A stretch of 64,000 nt of DNA from Opisthorchis felineus (GCA_004794785.1 SJOL01000695.1:1-64000); one strand, 5' to 3'; shown: positions 34,761-46,109, numbered from the stretch's first letter. A program made the numbers and translations. The notes: generated by a model from the sequence alone, not told the origin.

Positions 34761-34939
34761 AGCTGATTTCTGATCGATCGTGTGGGCCCTCTGCGCTGCC
34801 CACCGCTGTGTGAACCGGAGCTCAAGTAACCTAATGAACTTTGGTCGGAACCAGAGTCTACATGACCTAATTTGACGGTGACGTAATTGCTCACAAGTTA
34901 TCCAGTAAAATAGAAAAATCGTCATATCTAAATTTGGTT

Positions 34940-35500
34940 AAACACTTGTTTATACACCAATCTGGTATTAACGGGAGACTCAAATGAATCCCAGCTGAAT
35001 CTCTCGTTTGCGGTACTCTTCAACTGAATGTGCTGCACAGACGCCGCCCCATGTTGTAGCTAGTATTATATATGGGGTTTTGCAGTGTATTTTCCTCAAG
35101 GAACACTACTCATAAGGTCGCTGAAAACTCTTCGACAGCACACGACCGGTTTTGTCCCACCTGGAGCTCATCAGGTAGGCACAGTCCGCATCAACCAAAT
35201 CAGTTTGCAAGTGAGTGTATTTCGCAAATGGCATACAATTTTGGTTCAAGTAGTTCATACCTTGACGGACCCTCTTGGGATTGTGCCTACCTGATGGGCC
35301 CCAAGAAGGATGAAAGCGGTCGTGCGTTTTCAGTAACTCTGTAAGTAGTGTGTCCCGCCGAGACAATATACTGCGCTATCTCGAATACCGTACCAACTGA
35401 AAAATGTGACAGTCTCTGTGCGACACATTCCTTTAAAGGATGTTTTCAACTGGAAATCAGTTGAGCCACCCGTTAAAGACCAAACTGGTGTGTAAATCAT
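34940..35500. repeat. Hammerhead-family inverted dimer
   Basis: The left unit has a plus body (CCCAGCTGAATCTCTCGTTT near 34990) and a minus-strand ribozyme (GACCGGT at 35143, TCATCAG at 35168). A shared head AAGTGAGTGTATTTCGCAAA follows near 35212. The right unit has a plus-strand ribozyme near 35286 (CCTACCTGATGGGCCCCAAG) and a reverse body (CGAATACCGTACCAACTGAA near 35381). Both ribozymes have core damage: the left lacks a proper GAAA, and the right has CTGATGG for CTGATGA. Confidence 0.75.
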
Positions 35501-36689
35501 TGTAGTTCCTGGCCAGGAAATTGTTGAACAAGCACTTTGGATGCTTCTATATCGTTGTGCAACTGAGAAATTGCGAAAATGTTGGACACTGTTACGTCTG
35601 ATGCTACGTGATGAAGATAGGTTACGATATGTGAATCAAGACAGACCGGTCCGAAAATAGTTTACGATTAGGTTGAATAACGGATTTAGCGACCAATGCA
35701 TTGAAGAGGCCGAACTGTAAACTGATAACAATAAACCATCTTATCTTCATCTTTTTCCCTGATAGCAGATGAAATATTTCTCCAACTGCGATTATGGCCA
35801 AGTGCCAACTGAAGGCTTTTAGGTACAAAAACATACGTTTTTGTTATATTAGTTGACAGCCCACAGAGTTTACATTGACGTTGGAAGTTTTCGAAATGAC
35901 CATCGTGGTGTAACACATTTTTCGGAAACTAGCAGTAGTTGTCAAAGGACAAATTTGTTTGTGATTACATTGATAATCTAGTCGTCAGATGATCGGTTTT
36001 TCGCCTCCCATGATGTATGCATTATTGTCTGACTCAGGGTGCACACGTGCTTCGTTGTTTTGTTCCGTCTGGGCTAACTGTATGATAGACGTCTCTGCTC
36101 TTTGAGTAATATTCATCCGGAGTGATATAACACAGTTCGATCAGGATTCTCATACAGCCATGTCTTATCTGTGCTTTGGTCTCATTTGCTTCCTTACCCT
36201 CCTCTCTTTTCCACACGTTTGAGCTTCATCCCTGTGTTTTATCTCTCAAAATGAAAACTAATCAACCCCCAAAGCGTCATAACAGCGTGAACGGCTTTCC
36301 TCTTCTTAAAATCATTACTTTCGTTTTTGAACTTAAAAATGACTAAGGGAATAGTAAGTGCGTGCCTGCAAAATCTGTTGCAATCAATAAAATCGAAATT
36401 TTTATAGTTCCTGAATGTCCTAACTTTTATCCTAACTGAACGGTAGAAGGTTCAGAACCTCTTTCATGACTGTGAAATATTGACTCTTTCCGAAAATTTC
36501 TTCACAGCCTTAGCTGATTTTGTCTCGCAAGTTGACCTCCAGAATTGCACAAGTGTTTATTCTCCTTGATTAGGTAGGGCATTCAACTGAGATGGATTAA
36601 CGTGGCGGTCTAAAGCAACGGGATTGAAAATGCTAGCAAAATAATATTACCAGTAATGTGCTCGCCATACCTCTTTCTAACGTGAATGG
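35501..36689. other. No recognisable gene
   Basis: Minus frames at 35622-35916 show nothing familiar. No SINE, LINE or hammerhead-family block is visible. Confidence 0.4.
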
Positions 36690-36860
36690 GGCGAGATGGC
36701 TCAGCGGTTAGAGTGCGAATTTACCGTGTTTCGAAACCAACCTCTGCATCTCGACTGCTACTGTTTAGGCTTGGACAAACTGGCAGTACCCCAGCCCTCG
36801 TGTTTCATTCATGTGGCATGGCTGCTAGGCGCCAAAAGGGTTTTACAGCTGAACGACTTT
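36690..36860 (+). mobile_element. tRNA-derived SINE, copy 6
   Basis: Starts GGCGAGATGGCTCAGCGGTT and ends TTTACAGCTGAACGACTT. The stretch CTGACCGGAAGGTC just before the B-box is deleted, so its internal promoter is spoiled; the remainder follows the family. Confidence 0.82.
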
Positions 36861-37799
36861 TCCTAAGGTGGATTGGTAAACTATCCATAGACACCAGTTA
36901 TTTAGGATACCTTGTCATACGTACTAATGTCAGTTGAAGCCAACGCGCGAAAGTGCTAGAAGGTGAAATTCGTCATTTTTGTGAAAAACATTTGTAGTCT
37001 GTTGGACTATTCCAGTTGTGTTCCTCAGTAAATGTTTGGAGATTCATCCGTGACACCTACCGCACGAAGTAGTCGTACTTTCCGAGGCCGAATGGCGCTT
37101 TTGAGCCCTAATATTTCTGTGAAATGGGCCTCGAAGGGTCCTCAAGTCAGACTTAATTATCCATAGCTAAAAAAGAGTGCAACGTTGGAGCCAGTGATAA
37201 AACTTCTTACTCAAAAAGTGTTCTTTCCAGCCGAAAATGAGTTTTCTAATAGTTTAAAGACTGCAATTTATTCAAATAACAAGTGTGTACCAAATGATAA
37301 ATTCCAAATAGATAAAAACTCTCAACGAATGCCCAATCTCTTTTTGAATGTAGGGCATCCTACGCTCTAGGTCCAAAATAAGAAACCCGTAGAAAATGAA
37401 GTGTGCTAATTTATCTTATGTTGAAGATTGGTGACCCTGGATGCACTGAGTTATTGAACACATTCCAAGTACAGCTGTTTGTGTTCACATACCCCTGGTT
37501 TGAACAGTCCTCTTCATGTTTCGGCGCGGCTATTCTGGTTGGTCCACCCTAATCGATCCACACAACCTGGACAGTCATTGGCTTGCCGTTCGAGGTATTG
37601 GGCAAACCAATCACGTCGCTCAAGAGGGAACACGCTCGCCTGTTCAGACGTAATAACTCAGGTGAGTTCAGCGTACGCTGGTGGAGTAGTGGTGGTAAGA
37701 CGTCCATCTCGCATTTTGGCTTTCATATTCTGGGTTGGCTAACTGGGATGCTCACTGTTGATTATCCCCAACAAGGATGAAGCGACTTCACGATGCTTC

Positions 37800-37925
37800 T
37801 GGGCTTTGAAGCAGAGAACATATAAGGTTTACGGCTACCTTATGAGCCCCAGGAAGGTCGTGGGCTGCCGAATAGCTTTCAGCAACCCTAGGAGTACAGA
37901 CTGACTTCACTTGCAAACAAAAATC
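37800..37925 (+). repeat. Hammerhead-family ribozyme remnant
   Basis: Readable blocks are GGCTACCTTATGAGCCCCAG, GGTCGTGGGCTGCCGAATAG and CTTTCAGCAACCCTAGGAGT. The CTGATGA core has become CTTATGA, and the GAAAC segment is deleted, so it cannot cleave. Confidence 0.55.
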
Positions 37926-38818
37926 TCGAATAAAAGTCCCACAAAATTCCGATTAATTGGAACAGCTATTCATCCTTAGCTTGATGGTTTTGCGGTAGAC
38001 TAGTACAGGGAACTTGCGTAATGTTGGTGCTGCAAAACACATTTCGCCTTCGCTGAAACTCCATTTCTGAATTGCCCGTTCCCATTTACCGTTGAATTCC
38101 ACGGCCTTCGGTTCTTACGAGAAAGATAGTGAGCTTTTCATCTGAATGATACATTTTTTGTATCATTTCTTCGTATTCATTTTGCTGAGTGCTCCATTGA
38201 AGTGAAATCTAATTTTTGAGTTCAACTGAGAACACACATTGATGAAGATGATGTTTTGAGTCATTTCTTCAGGTCTTACTGCACACAACAATGGTAAATT
38301 GTGCTATATGCTGTAAACTGGCAATCAGGTTGAGGATATTCGACTTTATGATTGGGTCGCATTGCTACAACCTCATTGGTTGGTGCATGCGAGCCAGCAT
38401 TCGCACTAGATGAAGACCAGGGCAAGTTCTGGGCTCCTAATTGCGTTTCTTATAGCAGGAAATGGATTTGGATGAACGAATCGACATGGTTCCTATCGTG
38501 TCTCCATAGCAAGATCGGTTCTTAACCCTTGATATAGAAGTGGATGTTGATAGATCAGGTTGTTTAATTCGTAGTTAGCTTTTTCGCTTAGTTTGTCAGG
38601 CTCATGCAGTACGACCAAATGACTCATGTCCAACAAATCTACGACGGCAGCGCAAGTAATCGATTTTTTACTTTACCTCTTAATCCAGTAAGCGTGTGCT
38701 CGTACACCCTTTCACACCACTGATCACCATAAGCCCACTGTATCTTGCTGTGTAGCAGCAGGCAAACTGATGAATCATTTATAGCGAAGGGCCATCAGTG
38801 AGGTACTCCATCGACCGA

Positions 38819-38985
38819 ACGTTCGGCTGTAACCTTTTCAATGCCTAACTGCAATGCCACCCGAAGAAGGCACGAAGGTTAAGATACTACCAGCTTGCCC
38901 AAGCCTAGACAGGAGTGGTCAAGAAGCTGAAGTTCGGCTCGAACCGAGGACCTTCCGGACAGTAAGTTTGCTATTTCGAGCTCGA
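38819..38985 (-). mobile_element. tRNA-derived SINE, copy 7, truncated head
   Basis: Recognised by GCAATGCCACCCGAAGAAGG, AGCTTGCCCAAGCCTAGACA and the B-box region AGTTCGGCTCGAACCGAGGA (on the plus strand). The A-box end, near 38975, is lost. It is among the most diverged copies. Confidence 0.75.
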
Positions 38986-39394
38986 GATTTGATCACCTAA
39001 GAAAGTTCACTACCTCTTCATTGAGTGTATGTACAGTTTATCACTTTAGTGCCCAATAAAACTTATAAAACTTATATTATAACTTGCTGAAGGGATCTCA
39101 AGAACAGTAAAGTAAAATTTACTAAAGAAAGCAGTGGAATTCGCCTGGTGCGACACAACTTATAGGGTAGTAAAATCTCTTTGATAATGCACTGTCCATC
39201 TTCCAAGTTTCTGGTCTCAACAGATGAGGGTGGTCCTCTCATTTTTCTGTTTTACTTCCTATAAAATTGGACGTTGATGGAGCTATGCACTCATTTGTCC
39301 CCTCAGATGGTGAAAATGTTTGAGATATTCTTTAACTCAATTGCTGCGCAAAAACTGCCTCTTCTGTCATTTGGATTCACAGGACTTCCTTTGA

Positions 39395-39520
39395 TATAAT
39401 ACTACTTATAAGTTTGATGAAGAATGTTGGATGGTCTGGTTTTGTCCTTTTTGGGGCTAATCAAGTAAGCCTAGTTCTCGAATTTCCATAATACTCAAAC
39501 AAGTGGATTTATGTGGGGTT
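39395..39520 (-). repeat. Hammerhead-family ribozyme remnant
   Basis: Plus-strand blocks ATACTACTTATAAGTTTGAT, GGTCTGGTTTTGTCCTTTTT and GGGGCTAATCAAGTAAGCCT correspond in order to the junction, the GAAAC side and the CTGATGA side of the reverse-complement ribozyme. All core parts carry changes. Confidence 0.5.
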
Positions 39521-40331
39521 TAAACAATCTTATGACAATGGAGATGATCTTAACAGTAGCCACGGTTGGTTACTTCGTCAAATGAACTCGCAGCGAAAAG
39601 GCATATTCAGTTGATATGACAAACTAAAGAATCAAGTCAAAACCGTCGCAATTAAGCTCTGAACTGCACAAACGCAAGGCATAGAATTTTCTCATGAAAG
39701 GAAGGAGTGAGATATCTCCGAACCGTCCAACATCATCCAAGTAAGTCTGGCTTTTTTGTGGGAACATTGGATGGATGCTCCGTTATCTCAGCTGGTTTGC
39801 TCGGTCTGTGATTAACGTGTGGCTGCTGGATCCACGTGGAATACGCTAATGTGACAGAAGCCAATTAATGGTGACATGGTTTCAGTATTTTGCCGGTCTA
39901 CGTCTCGAATTCAGATAAAAACGATAGACAGTGCAAGATAAGCGCACCATATGAAGAAAAATTAATGAATAAAGATCGAATTTCGAATGTTTGTGCAGGA
40001 AGGGAATGAGCACGAGTCAAATTTGAGCTCACAACTTGGATAAAATTTAACGATCTTCCGTATGCTCTTTCAAAAACAGTCTTAGACGTACAACAATAAA
40101 CCAAATAGTACAATGACCCCCTTCTTGGAAGACATCCATTGGACTGACAAAGGCTGTTCTCTGGTAAGGACACCCCCCAAACAAGGGGATCCAGCTGTCT
40201 AAATTTGAATGTCACCCAGTGATTCATCACAGGGACCAAAGTTTTCAACTTTCGTATAGGTCACTTCTAAAATATATCGACCGCAATTTAACACTTTTTG
40301 CATATCTTTACTCAGTTTGATCGTCTGTAAC

Positions 40332-40365
<34 letters not shown>
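40332..40365. repeat. (AAT)n microsatellite
   Basis: An uninterrupted run of about eleven AAT units, followed by AGATATTTTC. It is the longest perfect microsatellite in the window; a shorter one is (TG)9 at 46803-46820. Confidence 0.95.
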
Positions 40366-40639
40366 GATATTTTCACCCCCAAACTGCGGTTTAAAGCCCT
40401 AGTATGTGTAAGCTAGGCAGCCCATTGTTATGAAATAATACTATTCCGTATTGCATCACTGTGAGACGGGTGTGAGAGCAACCCCCAACAAAGGATATCA
40501 GTATCGAAGGTTTCTCTGGACCAAAGACGATTTCCTCAACCTCAGGTTCATTTAGAAACCTTGACTGAACCAAGTTGTGAGCATCACTCTTAAAAAGGAA
40601 CAACGCAATAAAAGAAAAAGATTTCGACAAGTACACTCA

Positions 40640-41305
40640 TTTGGTTTTTACGAGCAATCTGTCGGAATCAATCCGATTTGGGTTCAAGTAGAACATAAGG
40701 TTGACGGAAACTTGCGGACTTTTCATCAACCTTATGAGTAGTGCATTACGTATATACATGTATCGCGATATCTCGAATATCGAACCAACTGAAACATGAG
40801 GTGGTTTTATGCAGCACATTCAATTGCCTGGAAACATCACAAACGAGAGATTCAGCTGGGTTCCAGGTGAGTCTCTCGCAAAACCAAATTTGTTTCCAAA
40901 TTAGTGTATTTCGTTAATTTCGTGCAATTTGGTTTCAAGTAGAACATAAGGTTGACGGAAACTCGGAGACTGCGCCTACCTGATGAGCCCCAAGAAGGGT
41001 GAAACCGGTCGTCGGCTGTCGAAGAATTTCCAGCAACCTTATGAGTAGGGTGGATATTATGTTAGAAGTTTCCACACGAGATAACTCACCTGAGCATTTG
41101 CACCAAAATAACTGCTTTGTACCCCTCAAACCCATATTGTACCAAATTAGTGAAACGCACTCAATTGCTCACCATATTTACCATGCAAAACATGAGGCAG
41201 CCGTTGTGCAGCATATTCATTTGAAGGATGCCGTAAACGAGAGGTTTACCCTTATTCACTTGAGCCTCCCGTTAAAAACGATTTGTTTTGCAAATGAGCG
41301 TTTAT
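40640..41305 (+). repeat. Hammerhead-family tandem (head-to-tail) units
   Basis: Unit one starts near 40678 (TTTGGGTTCAAGTAGAACAT) and unit two near 40929 (TTTGGTTTCAAGTAGAACAT), 251 bases apart, in the same orientation. Unit one lost its ribozyme through a deletion between GCGGAC and TTTTCATCAACC near 40715. It keeps a full body (TCTCGAATATCGAACCAACT, then AAACGAGAGATTCAGCTGGG). Unit two keeps an intact ribozyme. At 41140-41300 further body blocks (CAAAACATGAGGCAGCCGTT) follow in the same orientation after a diverged spacer. A complete unit would be about 310-340 bases. Confidence 0.8.
40971..41016 (+). ncRNA. Type I hammerhead ribozyme, intact core
   Basis: All conserved parts are present in order. 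Stem I is GCCTAC (40974-40979) with GTCGGC (41011-41016), five of six pairs. The core CTGATGA is at 40980-40986, and stem II is GCCC (40987-40990) with GGGT (40997-41000), closed by CAAGAA. GAAA is at 41001-41004, and stem III is just AC/GT around CG, ending in the cleavage triplet GTC at 41008-41010. The predicted cut is after C41010. The very short stem III is characteristic of hammerheads in metazoan retroelements, which often act as dimers. This is the only copy in the window with an undamaged core and largely intact stems. Confidence 0.85.
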
Positions 41306-41634
41306 CGCGAAAGCAGAGTTGGCTTTCTTTTCACACGCCTGGATGAAAATGTGGGATCACCGAGGCAGCCACTGCCTCGTCTCGTAAAGGTCTGGCAAAC
41401 AAATAATTGACTGGTTCACTCACGCCACTCTGAACGTGGAGAATGAGAGGGTTGGGTCAAAGGTCGTTTAGTAGGTTGGACTGTGGGATGGAGTTCAGGG
41501 TGTGTTTGTGTGTGCCAACGTTAGAAGAACAAGAACTCGGTGGTTTTTAAATGGTACACAGACGTCTCTGAAAGCAAAACCGCTATACTGATGGGATGAA
41601 TCACATTTGATACGATTTGTGGTGCATCTTGGTC

Positions 41635-41720
41635 AGCTAACTAGAGGTTTCACCCTCTGGAGGCTCACCTGATGGATCTGGCCTTTGAATTCCTGTCGAC
41701 CTTACTTCGTACATGAACAC
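41635..41720 (-). repeat. Hammerhead-family ribozyme remnant
   Basis: GAGGTTTCACCCTCTGGAGG and CTCACCTGATGGATCTGGCC on the plus strand correspond to the GAAAC/stem II half and a damaged core, followed by CCTGTCGACCTTACTTCGTA for the unit junction. It is not functional. Confidence 0.5.
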
Positions 41721-41989
41721 CAAATCGGACACATGTTCGAATAAGTAATCGTTTGGAAGTTAAGATAGTGCTAGCGGTGAGCTGAAGTGAATCCGTTCCT
41801 TCGTTTTGAAAAGAAAAATCCAACCGCCATTCAGTTGAGATTGTCATTAAGTTACAAATAAGTATTACCTTCGGTTGGGTAAATGGCATTTATCTCTCTT
41901 TACTAACTTTTACTGCAATCAGACTAAAACCAAAGCACTACTTTTAAAAGTTTACTTTTTCCAGGAGAAAGTTGAGAAAAATTGTCTTT

Positions 41990-42520
41990 GTCTAAACTTC
42001 AAACACTACTCGTGAGGCTACTGAAGACCTTTCGACAGCCCAAGACCGCTTTTGTCTTTCGTGGGGCCCCTCATGGAGGCACACTCCCAGATTTCCGTCA
42101 ATTTTATGTTCTGCTTGGACCCAGATTGGACGGAATTCAAGAACTACACTCATCTGTACACTAATTTGATTTTAAAAAGAGACTTAACTGAATCCTGCTC
42201 AGTCTTACTAAGAGGGAGTATTCGGCGAACTGAATCCAAATCGGGTCCAAGGAGAACATGAGGTTCACGGAAGATAGGGGACTGAGCATGATTGATGAAG
42301 CCTGACATGGACGGGACCGTCCGTGGACTTCCCAGCAAACTTATATGTGGTGTGTTCAGTAAACACAATGTACTACGATGTATCGAATACCGTACCAACT
42401 GAAACATGAGGCGGCCTTTGCTAGTCACATTCAATTGCAGAATGAGATAAACGACAGATCCGGCTGAATTCGGTCGGGTCTTCCGTTGAAACCAAGTCAG
42501 TGTTCCAATGATACTACTTG
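41990..42520. repeat. Hammerhead-family inverted dimer, decayed
   Basis: On the left, ACTACTCGTGAGGCTACTGA and GACAGCCCAAGACCGCTTTT begin a minus ribozyme; AACTACACTCATCTGTACAC near 42140 is the head. Near 42252, GGAGAACATGAGGTTCACGG begins a plus ribozyme of which little is left, followed by a reverse body (CGAATACCGTACCAACTGAA at 42383 and on). The arrangement repeats that at 34940-35500. Confidence 0.65.
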
Positions 42521-44690
42521 GCAGAAAACTGGTTTTGTTTTCTAACTACTCCACTTAAGTGAAAACAACCAGGACATTTTTTCAACGACGTACTTTGGAG
42601 GTAGTGGCGTTCTGGAGATACTTCTTGGATCGTTCTCAAGGACCGAAGATCTTACGGCAGGATCTCGTACATTAAACGCTGGCATTCCGTACTAAGAATA
42701 GAGCACCTTCATCTGCCACAAACACACCATGCCCTTCTGCATCTTTGGTCGACGGCTGTGAGTGGGCACCAACAAAATCTAGGTTTATCGATCCTCTTGT
42801 ATGAGTGGTTAATTGGTTAGGTGTTCTCACGATAACTCAGTCTGCCACACCTACTGGACAATGATGGGATCTGATCTGGTGGCCCTGGTAGAAAATGTGG
42901 ATGGCGTGGATGTGTGAGATAGCTTGAAATAATTGAAGGAAAAGACACACGGGAGCCACGAGTGGTTTGTTCTGTTATCGTAAATGTATCATTGTTTTTG
43001 GCTGTGTTGTCTAGCGGTGTTTACTTAAAACAGAGAGAAAACGGAACTGCACAGGCACTAGGTGCCTCAATACACTGGTTGATCCATCAACCCAATGACG
43101 AAAGTGCCTCGTCACGTGGTCACACGGACAACGAGGGGTTGTGGAGGGGAGAAAAGGGAGGAGGAACGAGGGGGAAAAGAAGAAAACTACCCTCCACTTG
43201 GCGGAAGCCGCAAACTCATGTCGTTTGGAGGCCTCCAAATTGTTTGCCCAGATGGGCATTTTGTCTTTCTGTGAAACAGGTTACGCTTCTTTTCAAGATG
43301 CAGCAGAACTTCAGTGAAATGGATGAAGCAGTGCGAGCTGAGTCAAATTTTTTCGGACGAAAATATTGACCATATAATGACGGATGATGAAAATGGTAGA
43401 CAGCTGGATCTGCCTTAGGTTGACCAGGCCTTAAGCAATTCAAAAACAGCTGCAGAAACGACGTAACAGTTTACAGAGGGTTCGCGGGAATTCACATCAT
43501 TTCAAAAAATGAACTGGAGCGATCCCAGTCACACACGTTCTCCCAACCGAGGCATTACGACACCGCGCCTGCTGTGTTCAATAACTGCTCAGTATTGTGA
43601 TTGGTTCGTGCGTATTTGTCATTGGAAGCATGGTTCCCTCTCCCATTGGTTGATGTCTATTCAGCGCATCTGCAACCCTGCCAGGCGGCATTGTATGCGT
43701 TCACTTCTCGCACTCTTGATCAGTGGTTCACACGCACAAAGCAGCACATTACCCATCCATGCCCAACCATGCCAGTTACAGTCACCCCTTCCGGTCAAAA
43801 TTTGTCAGGTCTTGGTCAGTAAACTGTTGTGTTCAGAAAATGCATTCTGTGGATCAGTGCCACAGGATGCTTAGTTATTGTTCTAGGTGAATAAAATCAA
43901 TAGATTCAATGCAGGAATCTGTCAAAGCTGGAAATGAATACGGGTCACAGCGACCGAATCACCGTTCTGATTTGAACGAAGACTGAACACTACCCATAAG
44001 AATAAAAGCCAAGACTGAATGTGCCGACACCTCGTCCACGAGAAGAGTGACTGACGTCGAAGATAGCATTCACGGAGCCCTCACTATAAAAAAATTTGAT
44101 GGATAGCATGTGAAGCCACGAATGGTCATTTTCTTAGGCTATTACTTGCAGCTTCACAACTAACCTATTGTATCAGTTCACTAAAAGAATTGTCGCACGG
44201 GGACTTCGTTTGTTCCCCCAGATCGGGAAATGCAATGCTTGGATATCGTGTACAATGAGCTATATTGGCTGAGCTGAACTGATGAAACTTATGTGTAGCG
44301 ATTGATGCCATCTAATTAGGACCAGCAGTTTGGGCACGTATGTTTTTACGAACAGGAGCGCAGTGGTGACTGTCACAGCACGCGAACAAACCAGCCCTCG
44401 TCATTCTTACGTCCCGTAACTAGAACTCAGTGCGACAGAAGCGCGCCGCTTGTCAGATCGACGTAACCTCGAACACGTCAAACGTCTTTGTCTGATAGGA
44501 TGATGAGCCCGTAAGCAGAGCCAATCAGGGCGTAACCAAAACCACCCACGCACTCTATGCGCGTGGAGCAGCGAGGCGTGCGGAGCGGGGAGGGTGAACA
44601 AGGACAAAGAAATTGCTCAAAGGGAGAACACGGTAGTGTCTAATGTGATTATCGTAAAGTCTACCCCACGGTTGCACCAGAGATCGGACG
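42521..44690. other. No assignable gene; GC-richer stretch at 44.3-44.7 kb
   Basis: A 135-codon plus frame at 42962-43369 and a 121-codon frame at 43509-43874 have no recognised motif. The part from about 44340 is noticeably richer in G and C, with several CG dinucleotides, and leads straight to the gag-like start at 44693; it could be the LTR and leader of that element, but I find no second LTR. Confidence 0.35.
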
Positions 44691-44692
44691 CG

Positions 44693-44913
44693 ATGCCAGC
44701 CAAGTACAACGCTATCACCCCTCGATCGGGTAGCGATAGTGAGTGTGTCTGACTGGCAGTTGTACAGATAGGAGACCTTGTTGAAACAATCATGGGTCAG
44801 ACGAATGTGGAAGAACTATTGCAACAACAACAAGCCGTTAAATCCATTCTAAAAATGAAACGTGCAAGACTCAAAACCGCCTGTGAGAATTTCAACAAAG
44901 GCAAAGCATAACT
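44693..44913 (+). pseudogene. Probable BEL/Pao-like gag N-terminus
   Basis: One frame from the ATG at 44693 reads MPAKYNAITPRSGSDSECV, has a TGA at 44750-44752, and continues in the same phase to MGQTNVEELLQQQQAVKSIL (ATG at 44792), then KRARLKTACENF and a stop at 44911. The Gln-rich helix followed by K/R-R-x-R-LKTxCE resembles what I recall of the start of Pao-type gag proteins in flatworms. About 70 residues remain out of several hundred, and nothing after it is recognisable. The family call is from resemblance only, and the frame could instead be an unrelated small exon. Confidence 0.4.
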
Positions 44914-45059
44914 CAAAAAGCCTGCGGGGTGATCACAAATGATTGATGATGATTTTTAGAAATGTTTTTGAAATACACTTAGACCAATTGCCAGTCCATT
45001 TGTATTGGTCTGATATGGCTGTCTTCCGTTGGTAGGTGTCTGAAGAATACTTGATACTT

Positions 45060-45290
45060 GTGCAGTGTTTGTAGTCAACCAATAGACTAATTAATTGACC
45101 AACTCAATGGAACCACGGCTGAATATATCATTTTTCGACCGAGTGTGCTGTACAAAGGATTCCTCATGTTTCCCTAGTGCCGTATTAAGAAAAATACTTT
45201 GAATCCCGATTTGTGTTCGGACTTTCAGTTGAAGGACATTAAAAAAGAGAGATTTGACTGAGATTCAGTTAAAGTTCCAGTTGACACTAT
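45060..45290 (+). repeat. Hammerhead-family body fragment
   Basis: Plus-oriented blocks CCAACTCAATGGAACCACGG, CGAGTGTGCTGTACAAAGGA and CTCATGTTTCCCTAGTGCCG follow the order of the body. No ribozyme part adjoins it on this side. Strongly diverged. Confidence 0.45.
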
Positions 45291-45311
45291 CCTAGCCTGA
45301 AAACGGTTGAT

Positions 45312-45465
45312 TTCGAGGTATCTCAGTGGTTGAGGCTGGAGCTTACTGACCAGAAGGTCCTTGATTCGAACCCAGTCTCTTCACCTCGATCGCTGCTGTC
45401 TATGCTTCGGCAAACTGGCAGCATCTCCTACCACCTTCAAGTGGCATGGCAACTCGAAAACGAGG
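45312..45465 (+). mobile_element. tRNA-derived SINE, copy 8
   Basis: Head TTTCGAGGTATCTCAGTGGT, B-box region TTGATTCGAACCCAGTCTCT and body CTGTCTATGCTTCGGCAAAC. The last 20-30 bases are missing. It is inserted between two hammerhead-family fragments. Confidence 0.8.
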
Positions 45466-45499
45466 GTTTGTTTGCACGCACGTCCAATCTGGTGTTCAA

Positions 45500-45640
45500 G
45501 TATGCAATGAGGCCTATGAAAATTCGTGGACAAGGCCTACCTGATGAGCTCGAAAAAAACCCTAGCGTTATTGCATTGTCCAGGAAAGTTCACCAGCCCT
45601 ATGAGTAACGGAACTTTCTTCCACCGTCAGGTAACTGCTA
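45500..45640 (+). repeat. Hammerhead-family ribozyme remnant
   Basis: AAGGCCTACCTGATGAGCTC at about 45533 retains stem I and CTGATGA, but stem II and the GAAAC part have collapsed into GAAAAAAACCCTAGCG. The end TTCACCAGCCCTATGAGTAA matches the unit junction. Confidence 0.6.
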
Positions 45641-46109
45641 TATACACACACTCTGATCTGCACTTGGATACACGGGGCTGCTACTTTGCAAAAACTGGCC
45701 GTATTTCTAAACGGTTAAATTGAAATAAAGGAATCCTTCGCCTAAAATTTTAAGTGAGTGACCAAGGCCACGCGGCAGCAACTATAAAACAGAAGACCCC
45801 CGTAACTGCTTTCAATTTAAATAAGTTTAACTTTTCAGTTGAATAAATTGATTCCTGATATAATCTGTGGGAGAGATTTCAAGGTCAAAGTTATCGACAC
45901 CATGCTACTGTGGTGTCACACAATACACTTGGGATTCTTCGGTTTCTCGAAGTAGTGCCGGTGATCGCCCTGGCTGTTTCCTAGATTGAAGGAACAACGT
46001 GAAGTGATTCTTTTTTGAACAGAAGGCTTATAAGACCAAACAGAACTGTCCTCACCTGTGGCACAATCCGTGTGAGGAAAATTTTGTCATGAAGACGAAA
46101 TACACTGCT

